From: Dietzia sp. B32
GTDB lineage: Bacteria > Actinomycetota > Actinomycetes > Mycobacteriales > Mycobacteriaceae
Direction: 5' to 3'
Length of the DNA stretch: 64,000 nt
Assembly: GCF_024732245.1 (NCBI RefSeq)
Contig: NZ_CP093845.1
Span: 1,860,001 to 1,924,000 of the forward strand
The notes beneath the pieces are model-generated. The model worked only from the letters and a program-made list of their open reading frames with translations, was not told where the DNA came from and searched no databases. The position numbers and the translations under genes were made by a program. This document shows positions 1 to 8,027 of this stretch, one piece after another (within the stretch, counting starts at the first letter, position 1; each line of letters begins with the position of its first letter).

Positions 1-141
1 GACGCGAAGTGGTATTTCGACCAGGCCGTGACCGGTGACGTCGTCGAGGTGAAGGGCACCGGCGGGCCGCAACTCGAGGTGTGGCAGAACGGTGACTGGT
101 CCGTTCCGTGGGAGGTCTGGCAGTCCGGCTCCGCCGACTGA
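1..141 (+). CDS. L,D-transpeptidase, C-terminal fragment (cut by window edge)
   Basis: Only the last 46 residues are present. They resemble the C-terminal end of actinobacterial L,D-transpeptidases of the LdtMt group: an AKWYFDQAVTGDVVEV stretch followed by a tryptophan-rich tail ending WQSGSAD. In that family the YkuD catalytic domain with its cysteine lies upstream and makes 3->3 peptidoglycan cross-links outside the membrane; none of it is visible here. The stop is followed within 10 bases by a 9-bp tandem repeat. The call depends on a short tail, so the paralogue cannot be named. Confidence 0.72.
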   Translation, partial: DAKWYFDQAVTGDVVEVKGTGGPQLEVWQNGDWSVPWEVWQSGSAD

Positions 142-150
142 CGTCCCCCC

Positions 151-204
151 ACGCGGCCCACGCGGCCCACGCATCCCACGCGGCCTACGAGGCCTACGCG
201 GCCT
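151..204. repeat. 9-bp tandem repeat, six copies
   Basis: Six consecutive 9-base units of the form ACGCGGCCY (variants ACGCATCCC and ACGAGGCCT) lie just after the stop codon of the L,D-transpeptidase. Nothing suggests that they are translated. This is one of several short tandem arrays in the window found at gene 3' ends. Confidence 0.85.
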
Positions 205-209
205 ACGAA

Positions 210-277
210 ATCCGCTATCCGGACTCCTGATCGGCGCTCCCGAATGGAGTAGCCGATCCGGAATCCGGATAGCGGAT
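210..277. repeat. Inverted repeat, 14-bp perfect arms, between convergent genes
   Basis: The left arm ATCCGCTATCCGGA at 210-223 is the exact reverse complement of the right arm at 264-277. A second, inner pair (GATCGGC / GCCGATC) lies in the 40-base spacer, so the transcript can fold as a nested hairpin from either strand. It sits between the convergent L,D-transpeptidase and POT transporter genes and could act as a bidirectional terminator, although there is no U-run. The core GATCCGCTAT recurs in the 55.5-kb intergenic region, suggesting a dispersed element family. Confidence 0.8.
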
Positions 278-307
278 CTTCTTGTCTCTTGTTATCTGGG
301 GGCTAGG

Positions 308-1783
308 TCAGCGAACGCCCATCATGTTCTTCCTGATCCATGGCGCGAGTGCGGCCACCACGGCCGCCACCACGATCGAGGCGATGCCCAGGATGAGGAA
401 GTAGGAGCGCTCGGCTCCGGCGTCGGTGGGGTCGTAGTACCCGGCGAGCACGCCGGACAGCGCGCTGCCGATCGAGACGGTGAGGAAGAACAGCGCGACC
501 ATCTGCGTCTTGAACGCCTCGGGCGCCAGCTTGGTGGCCAGGGACTGACCGACCGGCGACAGAAGCAGCTCGGCCATCGTGAACAGGAACAGGATGCCGA
601 CGATGCCCAGCAACGGGGTCGCGGCACTGCCCACGAAGAACAGGAAGACCAGGTAGGCCACGCCCATGATGAGGTTCGCCAGCGCGAACTTCATCGGGCT
701 GGACGGCTGACGGTCACCGAGCTTGACCCACATCGCCGCGAACACGGCCGCGAAGATGATGATGAACAGCGGGTTGATGGACTGCACCCAGCTCGCCGGC
801 ATCTCCCACCCGCCCAGATTGCGGTCCAGCCGCTGGTCCGAATAGATCGCGATCACCGTGAACTGCTGCTGGAACAGTGCCCAGAACGCCACCGACGCCA
901 CGAACATCGGGATGAAGGAGATCACCCGACGACGCTCGTCGGGCAGCGTCTTGGCGCTGCCGATGAGCAGCGCGAACAGTGCCACCGCGCCGATCGCTGC
1001 GACGGCGGTGACGATGTTGGCCAGCCACTCCAACGGGACCAACCCGGTGCCGAACGCCACTGCGACGGCCGCGACGACGACGAGGCCGATCACCAGGTAA
1101 CGCACGCGCTGCGGGCGCGGCAGCGGGTCGGGGGCGGTCGCACCGATGCCCCGGAGGGTGGAACCGCGCATGAGGACGTACTGGACGAGTCCGACGAACA
1201 TGCCCGCGGCCGCGGCACCGAAGCCCCAGTGGAAGCCCCGGGTGTCCCACAGGGCCCCGGTGACCAACGGGCCGGTCAGACCGCCGATGTTGACCGCCAT
1301 GTAGTAGATCGAGAACGCGGCGTCCCGCCGGTCGTCGGTCCGGCGGTACATGTCGCCGACCACCGTGGAGGTGGTGGCCTTGAGGGTGCCGGCGCCCACG
1401 CCGACGAAGATCAGGCCGACGCCCAGGCCGAACGGACCCGGGACGAGCGCCAGCGACAGGTGACCGAGCATGATCATCACGGCCGCCCCGAACAGCGTGC
1501 GTTCGGCACCGAAGAGGCGGTCGGAAACCCACCCGCCCAGGATGGCGGACGCGTAGACCAGACCGCCGTACGCGCCGACGATCGAGGTGGCGATCTGCTC
1601 GGAGTAGCCGAGTCCGCCGTCACCGACCGCGTAGTAGATGTAGTAGGCCAACAGGCCCTGCATGCCGTAGAAACTGAACCGCTCCCACAGTTCGATCCCC
1701 GACAGGTTCGCCAATCCGAGTGGGTGGCCGAAGAACCTGCGGTCCGAATCGGCGAGAGCCACCTCGGCATTCCGAGTTGTCAT
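308..1783 (-). CDS. POT/PTR2-family proton-coupled peptide transporter
   Basis: A 491-residue polytopic membrane protein. The N-terminal helix carries ELWERFSFYGM, the ExxER...YG proton-coupling signature of the POT (PTR2) family, which imports di- and tripeptides with protons. Length and roughly a dozen or more hydrophobic segments fit the family. The ATG at 1781-1783 was chosen because translation resembles the family from a few residues later and AAAGGAGGA lies 14-15 bases upstream; the open frame continues far upstream but has no similarity there. It is transcribed alone, convergent with the L,D-transpeptidase. Substrate specificity cannot be read from sequence. Confidence 0.88.
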   Translation of the reverse strand: MTTRNAEVALADSDRRFFGHPLGLANLSGIELWERFSFYGMQGLLAYYIYYAVGDGGLGYSEQIATSIVGAYGGLVYASAILGGWVSDRLFGAERTLFGAAVMIMLGHLSLALVPGPFGLGVGLIFVGVGAGTLKATTSTVVGDMYRRTDDRRDAAFSIYYMAVNIGGLTGPLVTGALWDTRGFHWGFGAAAAGMFVGLVQYVLMRGSTLRGIGATAPDPLPRPQRVRYLVIGLVVVAAVAVAFGTGLVPLEWLANIVTAVAAIGAVALFALLIGSAKTLPDERRRVISFIPMFVASVAFWALFQQQFTVIAIYSDQRLDRNLGGWEMPASWVQSINPLFIIIFAAVFAAMWVKLGDRQPSSPMKFALANLIMGVAYLVFLFFVGSAATPLLGIVGILFLFTMAELLLSPVGQSLATKLAPEAFKTQMVALFFLTVSIGSALSGVLAGYYDPTDAGAERSYFLILGIASIVVAAVVAALAPWIRKNMMGVR

Positions 1784-1980
1784 GTCAGTCAGTGATACTC
1801 CTCCTTTCCGGAGAGACAAAACCGTGCCGCCCGGGCCGCCCGCCAGGGGTGGGAGTCGACAACTGGCGCGGCGAGCGGGAGAATCGGAGAGATCAGCCCG
1901 GGCGACCGGCTCCGGGCATAATCGAGAAGCGCAGGAGCACCTCCAGTGAGCCGAGCCGACACCCCGGCCCGATCTATCAG

Positions 1981-1999
1981 CCCCCTTCATCGAAGGGGG
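1981..1999 (+). promoter_or_regulatory. Leader hairpin that sequesters the ribosome binding site
   Basis: An 8-bp perfect stem (CCCCCTTC / GAAGGGGG, 3-base loop) occupies the bases just before the CNNM/CBS start codon. Its right arm is the G-rich segment that would serve as Shine-Dalgarno sequence, eight bases from the ATG. If transcribed, the fold would mask the ribosome binding site. No known riboswitch class was recognised in the 224-base leader; control of translation is inference. Confidence 0.5.
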
Positions 2000-2007
2000 A
2001 ACACCGG

Positions 2008-3369
2008 ATGAGCATCGCGCTCTCACTCCTGGTCGGCGTCATCGTCGTCCTGGCCATCACCGCGCTCACGGGTTATTTCGTGGCGCAGGAATTCGCCTTC
2101 ATGGCCGTTGATCGTTCGCGGATGGGGGCTGCTGCGGAGAAGGGCGACCCCGTCGCCGACCGCGTCCTCGGGGTCACCAAACGGACCTCGTTCATGTTGT
2201 CCGGCGCGCAGCTGGGCATCACCGTCACCACCCTGATCGTCGGTTACGTCGCCGAGCCGCTCATCGGACGGGCACTGGGCGAGCTGCTCGGCCTGGCCTC
2301 GGTGCCCCAGGCCATCGGCGTGGGCGTCGGCACGGTCCTGGCCCTGCTGTTCTCGACCATTGTTCAGATGCTCTTCGGCGAGCTCGTGCCCAAGAACCTG
2401 GCGATCGCCAAGCCGGAGCCCGTCGCCCGCTGGCTGGCACGATCGACCACGGTCTACCTGGCCCTGTTCGGCTGGCTCATCGGCCTGTTCGACAAGGCGT
2501 CCGAGGCCCTGCTCCGGGCCGTCGGCATCGAACCGGTGCACGACAAGGAACACTCCGCCACCGCCCGCGACCTCGAGCACATCGTCCACGAGTCCAGCGA
2601 GACCGGCGAGCTCTCCCCCGAGCTCAGCCGCCTGTTGGACCGCATGCTCGACTTCCCCGGGCAGCCGGCCGAGCACGCGATGATCCCGCGCTCCCGTACC
2701 GACGTGGTGCGCGGCGAGGACTCCGTCCCGGACGTGCTGTCGAAGATGGCCACCGGCCACACCCGCTACCCCGTGGTCGGCGAGGACTCCGATGACGTCA
2801 TCGGGATCGTCGACCTGCACGACCTGCTGGTGATGTGCGACGACGATCGCGACACCTCCCTGACCCTGGTGTCGGAGGTCATGCGGGCCCCGATCGTCGT
2901 GCCCACGTCCCTGCCGCTGCCCGAGGTGGCCGCCCGGCTGAGCGAACAGAAGGCCGAGATGGCCGTGGTCGTCGACGAGTACGGCGGGTTCGCCGGGGTC
3001 GTGACCATGGAGGACATGGCCGAGGAGATCGTCGGGGAGATCGCCGACGAGCACGACCCGCAGGCCGCCGCCGACGTCCCGATCAGCGAGGGGCTGGGCT
3101 GGGTGCTGGGCGGCGACACCCACCTGGACGAGGTCGAGCGCCTGCTCGACATCACGCTCCCCGAGGTCGACGCCGAGACCCTCGGCGGATTGGTCGTCGA
3201 GACGCTCGGTGACCTGCCGGACGTCGGCGACCGGGTCGACATCCCGCTGCCGGACACCGACATCCTGGAGGAGGTCTCGGCCGACCGCATCCTGCGGACC
3301 GAGGTCCGCCGTGTCGAGCGCCGCGTCCCCGCCGAGCTGCACATCGTGGTCGAGGAGGCCACTCGATGA
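2008..3369 (+). CDS. CNNM/CBS membrane protein with CorC_HlyC domain, long partner
   Basis: A 453-residue protein of the hemolysin C/CorC-like family. The N-terminal CNNM (DUF21) membrane domain (about residues 1-190) has the family phrases LSGAQLGITVTTLIVG and GELVPKNLAIAKPE. A tandem CBS domain follows (about 210-345, including VVDEYGGFAGVVTMEDM and EEIVGEI), then a C-terminal CorC_HlyC domain. Relatives are implicated in Mg2+ or other divalent-cation efflux; the direct activity here is unproven. The ATG follows a G-rich site inside a leader hairpin. Its stop overlaps the next gene in ATGA, so the two are translationally coupled. Confidence 0.9.
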   Translation: MSIALSLLVGVIVVLAITALTGYFVAQEFAFMAVDRSRMGAAAEKGDPVADRVLGVTKRTSFMLSGAQLGITVTTLIVGYVAEPLIGRALGELLGLASVPQAIGVGVGTVLALLFSTIVQMLFGELVPKNLAIAKPEPVARWLARSTTVYLALFGWLIGLFDKASEALLRAVGIEPVHDKEHSATARDLEHIVHESSETGELSPELSRLLDRMLDFPGQPAEHAMIPRSRTDVVRGEDSVPDVLSKMATGHTRYPVVGEDSDDVIGIVDLHDLLVMCDDDRDTSLTLVSEVMRAPIVVPTSLPLPEVAARLSEQKAEMAVVVDEYGGFAGVVTMEDMAEEIVGEIADEHDPQAAADVPISEGLGWVLGGDTHLDEVERLLDITLPEVDAETLGGLVVETLGDLPDVGDRVDIPLPDTDILEEVSADRILRTEVRRVERRVPAELHIVVEEATR

Positions 3370-4469
3370 CCCCCACCACGACCCTGCTCGCCGCCGAGGC
3401 CCAGTCAGGACTCATGAGCAATCCCTGGGTGGTCCTGGCCGCGACCGTCCTGCTCATCGCCGCGTCCGCGTTCTTCGTGGCCGTCGAGTTCTCCCTCATC
3501 TCCGCGCGGCGCCACCGCCTGGAGGACGCCGCCGCCACCAGCAGGGCCGCCAGGGCGGCCCTGCGCAACGCCTCCGAACTCACCCTCCTGCTGGCAGGAG
3601 CGCAGCTGGGCATCACGCTCTGCGCGCTGGCGCTGGGTTCGATCACCAAGCCGGCCCTGCACCACTGGCTCACCCCGGTCTTCTCCGGCTGGGGCCTGCC
3701 GCTGTGGACCGCCGACGTCATCGCGTTCATCCTCGCGCTGATCATCGTGACGTTCCTGCACCTCGTGGTGGGCGAGATGGCCCCGAAGTCGTGGTCGATC
3801 ACGCATCCCGAGTACTCGGCCACCCTGTTGGCGCTGCCGATGCGGGCGTTCCTGTGGATCACCCGGCCGCTGCTGGTCGCCCTCAACGCCATGGCCAACT
3901 CCATCCTGCACCGGCTGGGGGTGGAGTCGCGGGACGAGGTCTCCGCAGGTCAGGACGCCGACTCGTTGCGCGAGCTCGTCCGACACTCCGGCGAGGCGGG
4001 GACCCTCGACGACACCCATCAGCGCCAGCTGCTCAGCGCTCTCGAGCTCCAGGAACTCACCGTGGGCGACCTGCTCGGGGAGCGCGGGGTCGACACGCCC
4101 GCCAGGCCGGAGGAGATGTCCTCGGTCGGCGTGGACGCCACCCCGGAGGAGATCCGCGACACCGCCCGCCGCACGGGCCACCTGCGGCTGCTGGTCCTCG
4201 AGAACGAGACCGCGGTCGGCGTGGTCCACGCGCGGGATGCCATCGACGTGGAGGGGCCGGCCACCGCCCGGGAACTCATGCGGTCGAGCCTGTCGCTCGA
4301 GCACGATCTGACGGTCGCCGAAGCGTTCCGCCGGATGCGCGATGCACGGGCCCACCTCGTCGTCGTCGAACAATCCGGCGGGCACCCGGGGACCCACGTC
4401 TCCGAGGTCCGCGGCGTCCTCACCCTGGACGACGTCGTCCGGCGCCTCCTGCCCGTCGCCTCGGGGTAG
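3366..4469 (+). CDS. CNNM/CBS membrane protein, short partner
   Basis: A 367-residue paralogue of the preceding gene. It keeps the CNNM membrane domain (LAGAQLGITLCALALG, GEMAPKSWSITHPE) and a divergent CBS pair ending LTLDDVVRRLLP, but stops there and lacks the C-terminal CorC_HlyC domain. The ATGA overlap with the longer paralogue implies coupled expression and perhaps a hetero-oligomer. The same long-plus-short arrangement recurs at 40.4-42.8 kb. The stop codon is directly followed by a 15-bp tandem repeat. Confidence 0.88.
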   Translation: MTPTTTLLAAEAQSGLMSNPWVVLAATVLLIAASAFFVAVEFSLISARRHRLEDAAATSRAARAALRNASELTLLLAGAQLGITLCALALGSITKPALHHWLTPVFSGWGLPLWTADVIAFILALIIVTFLHLVVGEMAPKSWSITHPEYSATLLALPMRAFLWITRPLLVALNAMANSILHRLGVESRDEVSAGQDADSLRELVRHSGEAGTLDDTHQRQLLSALELQELTVGDLLGERGVDTPARPEEMSSVGVDATPEEIRDTARRTGHLRLLVLENETAVGVVHARDAIDVEGPATARELMRSSLSLEHDLTVAEAFRRMRDARAHLVVVEQSGGHPGTHVSEVRGVLTLDDVVRRLLPVASG

Positions 4470-4514
4470 ATCGGCGCAGGGTGAATCGGCGCAGGGTAGA
4501 TCGGCGCAGGGCAG
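4470..4514. repeat. 15-bp tandem repeat, three copies
   Basis: Three units of ATCGGCGCAGGGTRR start at the base after the stop codon of the short CNNM protein. A degenerate fourth unit runs into the end of the convergent DUF4112 gene. Confidence 0.85.
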
Positions 4515-4526
4515 ATCAGGCGCGGG

Positions 4527-5030
4527 TCAGATCACTCCGATGAGCCGGATCAGGCCCCACAGCGCCAGGCCGGCCATTCCGAGCAGCATGAGGAGCATGA
4601 GTCCGACGGCGCCGACCGCCCGCAGCAGGTAACCGCGGGCGTCGGCGTCGACGCGCTTGCCGTCGGCGATGGTGCGGTCGACCAGCCGCAGGTTCTTGGA
4701 CGTGGCCTTGTGGGCGGCGTCGGCCACGTCCCCGACGAAGGGGATCAGCCCGAGCGCCGCGTCGACCAGGTAGTTCCAGCCCATCCGGAAGAGGATCCGC
4801 ACGGGCACCCTGTTGCGCACCGCCTCGGCGAACACGGCCGCCGCGAACACCGTGCCCACCGCGTCGCCGACCACCGGGACCAGCCCGATCACCGGGTCCA
4901 GACCCACGCGGTGGCGGGTGCCGGGGATGCGGACGAGGTCGTCGAGCACGCGCGCGAGCCCGGTGGTGATCGGCGACGCTCCCGTGCGTCCGGCGGGTAC
5001 CGGGGCGGGCCCGGGGCGGTCGGGTTTCAC
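4527..5030 (-). CDS. DUF4112 membrane protein
   Basis: A 167-residue protein with the DUF4112 pattern: RHRVGLDPVIGLVPVVGDAV followed by a second G-L-I-P-F-VGD motif and two hydrophobic segments, with a C-terminal helix at about residues 140-165. Biochemical function is unknown for the family. The GTG start is chosen because TAGGCT lies 7 bases upstream, the leaderless arrangement seen repeatedly here, and family similarity begins about 20 residues later. A much longer open frame runs upstream on this strand but is antisense to well-supported genes and is not coding. Confidence 0.82.
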   Translation of the reverse strand: MKPDRPGPAPVPAGRTGASPITTGLARVLDDLVRIPGTRHRVGLDPVIGLVPVVGDAVGTVFAAAVFAEAVRNRVPVRILFRMGWNYLVDAALGLIPFVGDVADAAHKATSKNLRLVDRTIADGKRVDADARGYLLRAVGAVGLMLLMLLGMAGLALWGLIRLIGVI

Positions 5031-5150
5031 GGCCCCGAGCCTACGGCCCGGGCGGGTCGTCGCCACCGTGACCGGGCCCGGGACAGTGCGTGTGGGCGGA
5101 CCCGGCGCGCTCCCTGTGCGCCCGGGCCAGGGATCTGGTTTCGTTGAGAG

Positions 5151-7064
5151 ATGACGCCCACGCCCCTCCGTCAGCCGTCTCCCCGCCCACCGCGGCCCCA
5201 CCGCGGGATCCGCACATCCCGGCGCCGGAATCGTCGCGCCGGAGGCCTCGTGGCGGCGGCCCTCGCCGTCGTCGTGGTGGGGTCGGGGTGCGCCGCCCTC
5301 ACCGGTGACACCGGTGCCGACGAGGTGGACCAGTTCCTGGCCGCACTCACCCGCGGCGACGTGGCGGGCGCGGCCGCGCTGACCACCGACCCGGCCGCCG
5401 CGGAGGAGACCATCATCGCGAGCGTCGAGGGGATGGGGCTGCCCGGGATCTCCGCGGCCACCACCGGCGACGACGGGCGTCCCGACCGCGACCCGGTGAC
5501 GGTGGAGATCACGTGGGACATGGGCACCGCCGGCGGCGACCGGGACGAGCCGGCCGACGCCGGGACCCGCAGCGTGACCACCCGCGGCGAGGTGCGGACG
5601 ACCGAGGTGGGCGACCAGTGGAAGGTGCAGTGGGCGCCGACGGTGCTCGACACCCGGCTGGCGGAGGGGGGCCGGCTCACGTTCGCCGAGGAACTCGACT
5701 GGGACACCGACATCCTCGACCGGACCGGCGAGCCGCTCATGCAGTGGACGCCCGTCACGGCGGTGACGCTCGCACCGGACGCGGTCGGCTCGGCGGATGC
5801 TGTCGCCGCACTGGTGAGCGGGGCCGCACCGACGATCACCGGGCAGACGATCCGAGACGGGATGGCCGAGGCCGGCGACCAGCCGTACCAGGTCGTGGCG
5901 CTGCGCCCGGCGGACGCCGACCCGATCCGCGACCAGCTCGCCGCGGTACCCGGTGTGAGCCTGCCCGAGCAGGGCCAGCTCATCCGCACCGACCGCGACC
6001 TGGACTCCCCCGCTCTCGACGGCCTGCCGAACGCCTGGACCGAGGCGCTGCAGGCGGAGGGTGGCTGGTCGGCGCAGATCGTCAACCCCGGCGCCGAGCC
6101 GATCGAGCTCGGCGGCGCCCCGGCCGGGGACGTCGACGACCTGGTCTCGACGGTCCAGATCTCGATGCAACGCGAGGCGCAGCGGGCCGTCGACGGCAGC
6201 GGGTTGGCCGCGTCGATCGTGGCGATCCAACCCTCGACCGGCGGCGTACTGGCGGTGGCCCAGAACTCCGCCGCCGACCGGCAGGGACCGGTGTCCCTCG
6301 AGGGCCGCTTCCCGCCGGGGTCCACGTTCAAGGTGGTCACCACCGCCGCCGCGCTCTCCGCCGGGGTCGTGGGCCCCGACGAGATCGTGCCGTGCCCGGC
6401 GTCGGTCACCGTCTCGGGCCGGACGATCCCCAACGACGACGACTTCGAGCTGGGCCCCGTCCCCATGGAGACGGCCTTCGCCCGCTCGTGCAACACCACC
6501 CAGGCCGTCATCAGCGACCGCCTGGAACCCGGGGCGATGAAGGACACCGCCGCCAGGCTGGGCCTCGGCGTCGGGTTCTTCACCCCGGGACTGAGCACCT
6601 ACACCGGTGAGGTGCCCGTCACCGAGCAGGGCCCGGGTCGAGTCGAGGCGTCGATCGGGCAGGGCGAGGTACTGGCCAGCCCGTTCGGCATGGCGGTGAT
6701 GACGGCCTCGCTCGCGAACGGAGGCCGGATGATCCTGCCGCAGCTCATCGACGGGATGCCCGCGGTCGCCGACGACTCCCCCGAGCCGCTCGACCCGGCC
6801 GTGGTCGACACCCTGCGCCGCTACATGGTGCAGACCGTGCAGTCGGGCACCGCGACGGCCGCGAGGTCCGTGCCCGGACTCGGCGGCAAGACCGGCACCG
6901 CCGAGGTGGGCAGCGGGCCATCGCACGGCTGGTTCGTGGGCTTCACAGGGGACATCGCGGTGGCGGTTCTCATCGAGGGCGCCGACTCCTCCGGCCCGGC
7001 GGTGGAGATGGCCGCCGACTTCCTCGGGGGTGTCGGACAACCGGCACCGCTGGCGGCTCGGTAG
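5151..7064 (+). CDS. Penicillin-binding lipoprotein (transpeptidase)
   Basis: A 637-residue exported transpeptidase. The N-terminus has an Arg-rich stretch, a hydrophobic segment and a lipobox VGSGC near residue 45, so it is probably a lipoprotein. An NTF2-like MecA_N-type domain (about 50-170) and a dimerisation region precede the transpeptidase domain, whose three motifs are intact: STFK (Ser391), SCN (Ser446) and KTG (Lys580). It should cross-link peptidoglycan outside the membrane and bind beta-lactams. Organisation matches the mycobacterial penicillin-binding lipoprotein Rv2864c (from memory). The next gene starts 10 bases after the stop. Confidence 0.9.
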   Translation: MTPTPLRQPSPRPPRPHRGIRTSRRRNRRAGGLVAAALAVVVVGSGCAALTGDTGADEVDQFLAALTRGDVAGAAALTTDPAAAEETIIASVEGMGLPGISAATTGDDGRPDRDPVTVEITWDMGTAGGDRDEPADAGTRSVTTRGEVRTTEVGDQWKVQWAPTVLDTRLAEGGRLTFAEELDWDTDILDRTGEPLMQWTPVTAVTLAPDAVGSADAVAALVSGAAPTITGQTIRDGMAEAGDQPYQVVALRPADADPIRDQLAAVPGVSLPEQGQLIRTDRDLDSPALDGLPNAWTEALQAEGGWSAQIVNPGAEPIELGGAPAGDVDDLVSTVQISMQREAQRAVDGSGLAASIVAIQPSTGGVLAVAQNSAADRQGPVSLEGRFPPGSTFKVVTTAAALSAGVVGPDEIVPCPASVTVSGRTIPNDDDFELGPVPMETAFARSCNTTQAVISDRLEPGAMKDTAARLGLGVGFFTPGLSTYTGEVPVTEQGPGRVEASIGQGEVLASPFGMAVMTASLANGGRMILPQLIDGMPAVADDSPEPLDPAVVDTLRRYMVQTVQSGTATAARSVPGLGGKTGTAEVGSGPSHGWFVGFTGDIAVAVLIEGADSSGPAVEMAADFLGGVGQPAPLAAR

Positions 7065-7073
7065 TTTCAGCAC

Positions 7074-7991
7074 ATGCGCCTGCCCAAGGTCACCCTGCCC
7101 GATCTCCCCCTGTCGGCCCTGCCGCTGCCCGGCCTGGACCGGCTGCCGTTCGCGTCGTCGTCGCCGTCCCCCGCCGACACCCACCGACGCGTCCTGGTCA
7201 CCGGAGGCGCCTCCGGCCTCGGCCTGGCCCTGGCGACGGCGTTCCTCGAGCGCGGTGACCGGGTGATCGTCGCCGACCTCGCCCCCACCGACGACCGCCC
7301 CGACTCCGTGCCCGCCGACGCCCACTACCTGCGGCTCGACGTGCGCTCGGAGGACGAGTGGCAGGCCGCCCGCGCCGAGGTCGAGAAGATCTGGGGCGGC
7401 CTGGACGTGCTGGTCAACAACGCCGGCATCGCCCAGGGCGGCCGCATCGAGATGCTCACCGAGGACGACTGGCGGCAGATCGTCGACATCAACCTGCTCG
7501 GCGTCGCCCGAGGATGCCGCACCTTCGTCCCGATGTTCAAGACGCAGGGCAGCGGGCACCTGGTGAACACCGCCTCGCTCGCCGGTCTCGTCCACCCGCC
7601 CACCATGTCCTCCTACACGGCGGTCAAGGCGGCGGTCGTGGCGATCTCCGAGAGCCTGCGGTGGGAACTCGAGCCGTTCGGCGTGGACGTGTCGGTGCTG
7701 TGCCCGTCCTTCTTCCGCACCAACCTCGCCTCGAGCCTCAACGCCTCCGACCCCGCCGCCAGCGGGTTCGCGAGCAAGCTCATCGATCGTTCCGAGCGGG
7801 GCGCCGACGAGATCGCCGCCGAGGTGATGACGGGCCTGGACGCCAAGCAGTTCCTCATCCTCCCCGACCCCGACGCCCGGAAGTCCTACCGCGCCAAGCG
7901 GTTCCTGCCCGCCGCCTACGCCAAGACCATGCTCGGGATGGGCCAGAAGTTCGCCCGCGCCACCGGCGGGACGGGCGCGACGGGCGCGTGA
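7074..7991 (+). CDS. Short-chain dehydrogenase/reductase
   Basis: A 305-residue classical SDR. A Pro/Leu-rich N-terminal extension of about 35 residues precedes the Rossmann motif TGGASGLGLA; NNAG follows, and the catalytic YTAVK (Tyr-x-x-x-Lys) is present. The acidic residue after beta-2 (VADLAP) favours NAD(H), which is inference. Substrate unknown. It starts 10 bases after the penicillin-binding protein and precedes an acyl-CoA dehydrogenase, so a role in acyl or lipid oxidation is possible. TAGTTT six bases before the ATG, overlapping the upstream stop, could be a promoter for a leaderless transcript. Confidence 0.85.
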   Translation: MRLPKVTLPDLPLSALPLPGLDRLPFASSSPSPADTHRRVLVTGGASGLGLALATAFLERGDRVIVADLAPTDDRPDSVPADAHYLRLDVRSEDEWQAARAEVEKIWGGLDVLVNNAGIAQGGRIEMLTEDDWRQIVDINLLGVARGCRTFVPMFKTQGSGHLVNTASLAGLVHPPTMSSYTAVKAAVVAISESLRWELEPFGVDVSVLCPSFFRTNLASSLNASDPAASGFASKLIDRSERGADEIAAEVMTGLDAKQFLILPDPDARKSYRAKRFLPAAYAKTMLGMGQKFARATGGTGATGA

Positions 7992-8027
7992 ACACCGGGA
8001 GCGGCGCGCGCTAGTACCCTGCGGGGC

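Noticed and set aside
92-1795. A 567-codon plus-strand frame opposite the POT transporter.
   Set aside because: It is antisense to a clear membrane transporter and has the Arg/Asp/Gln/His-rich composition of a shadow frame; no domain is visible.
1784-2007. A known riboswitch (M-box, yybP-ykoY, ydaO) in the CNNM leader.
   Set aside because: None of the conserved core words of those classes could be found by eye; only the terminal hairpin is supported.
2023-3342. A 439-codon minus-strand frame opposite the first CNNM gene.
   Set aside because: Shadow frame; the plus-strand product has complete CNNM, CBS and CorC_HlyC domains.
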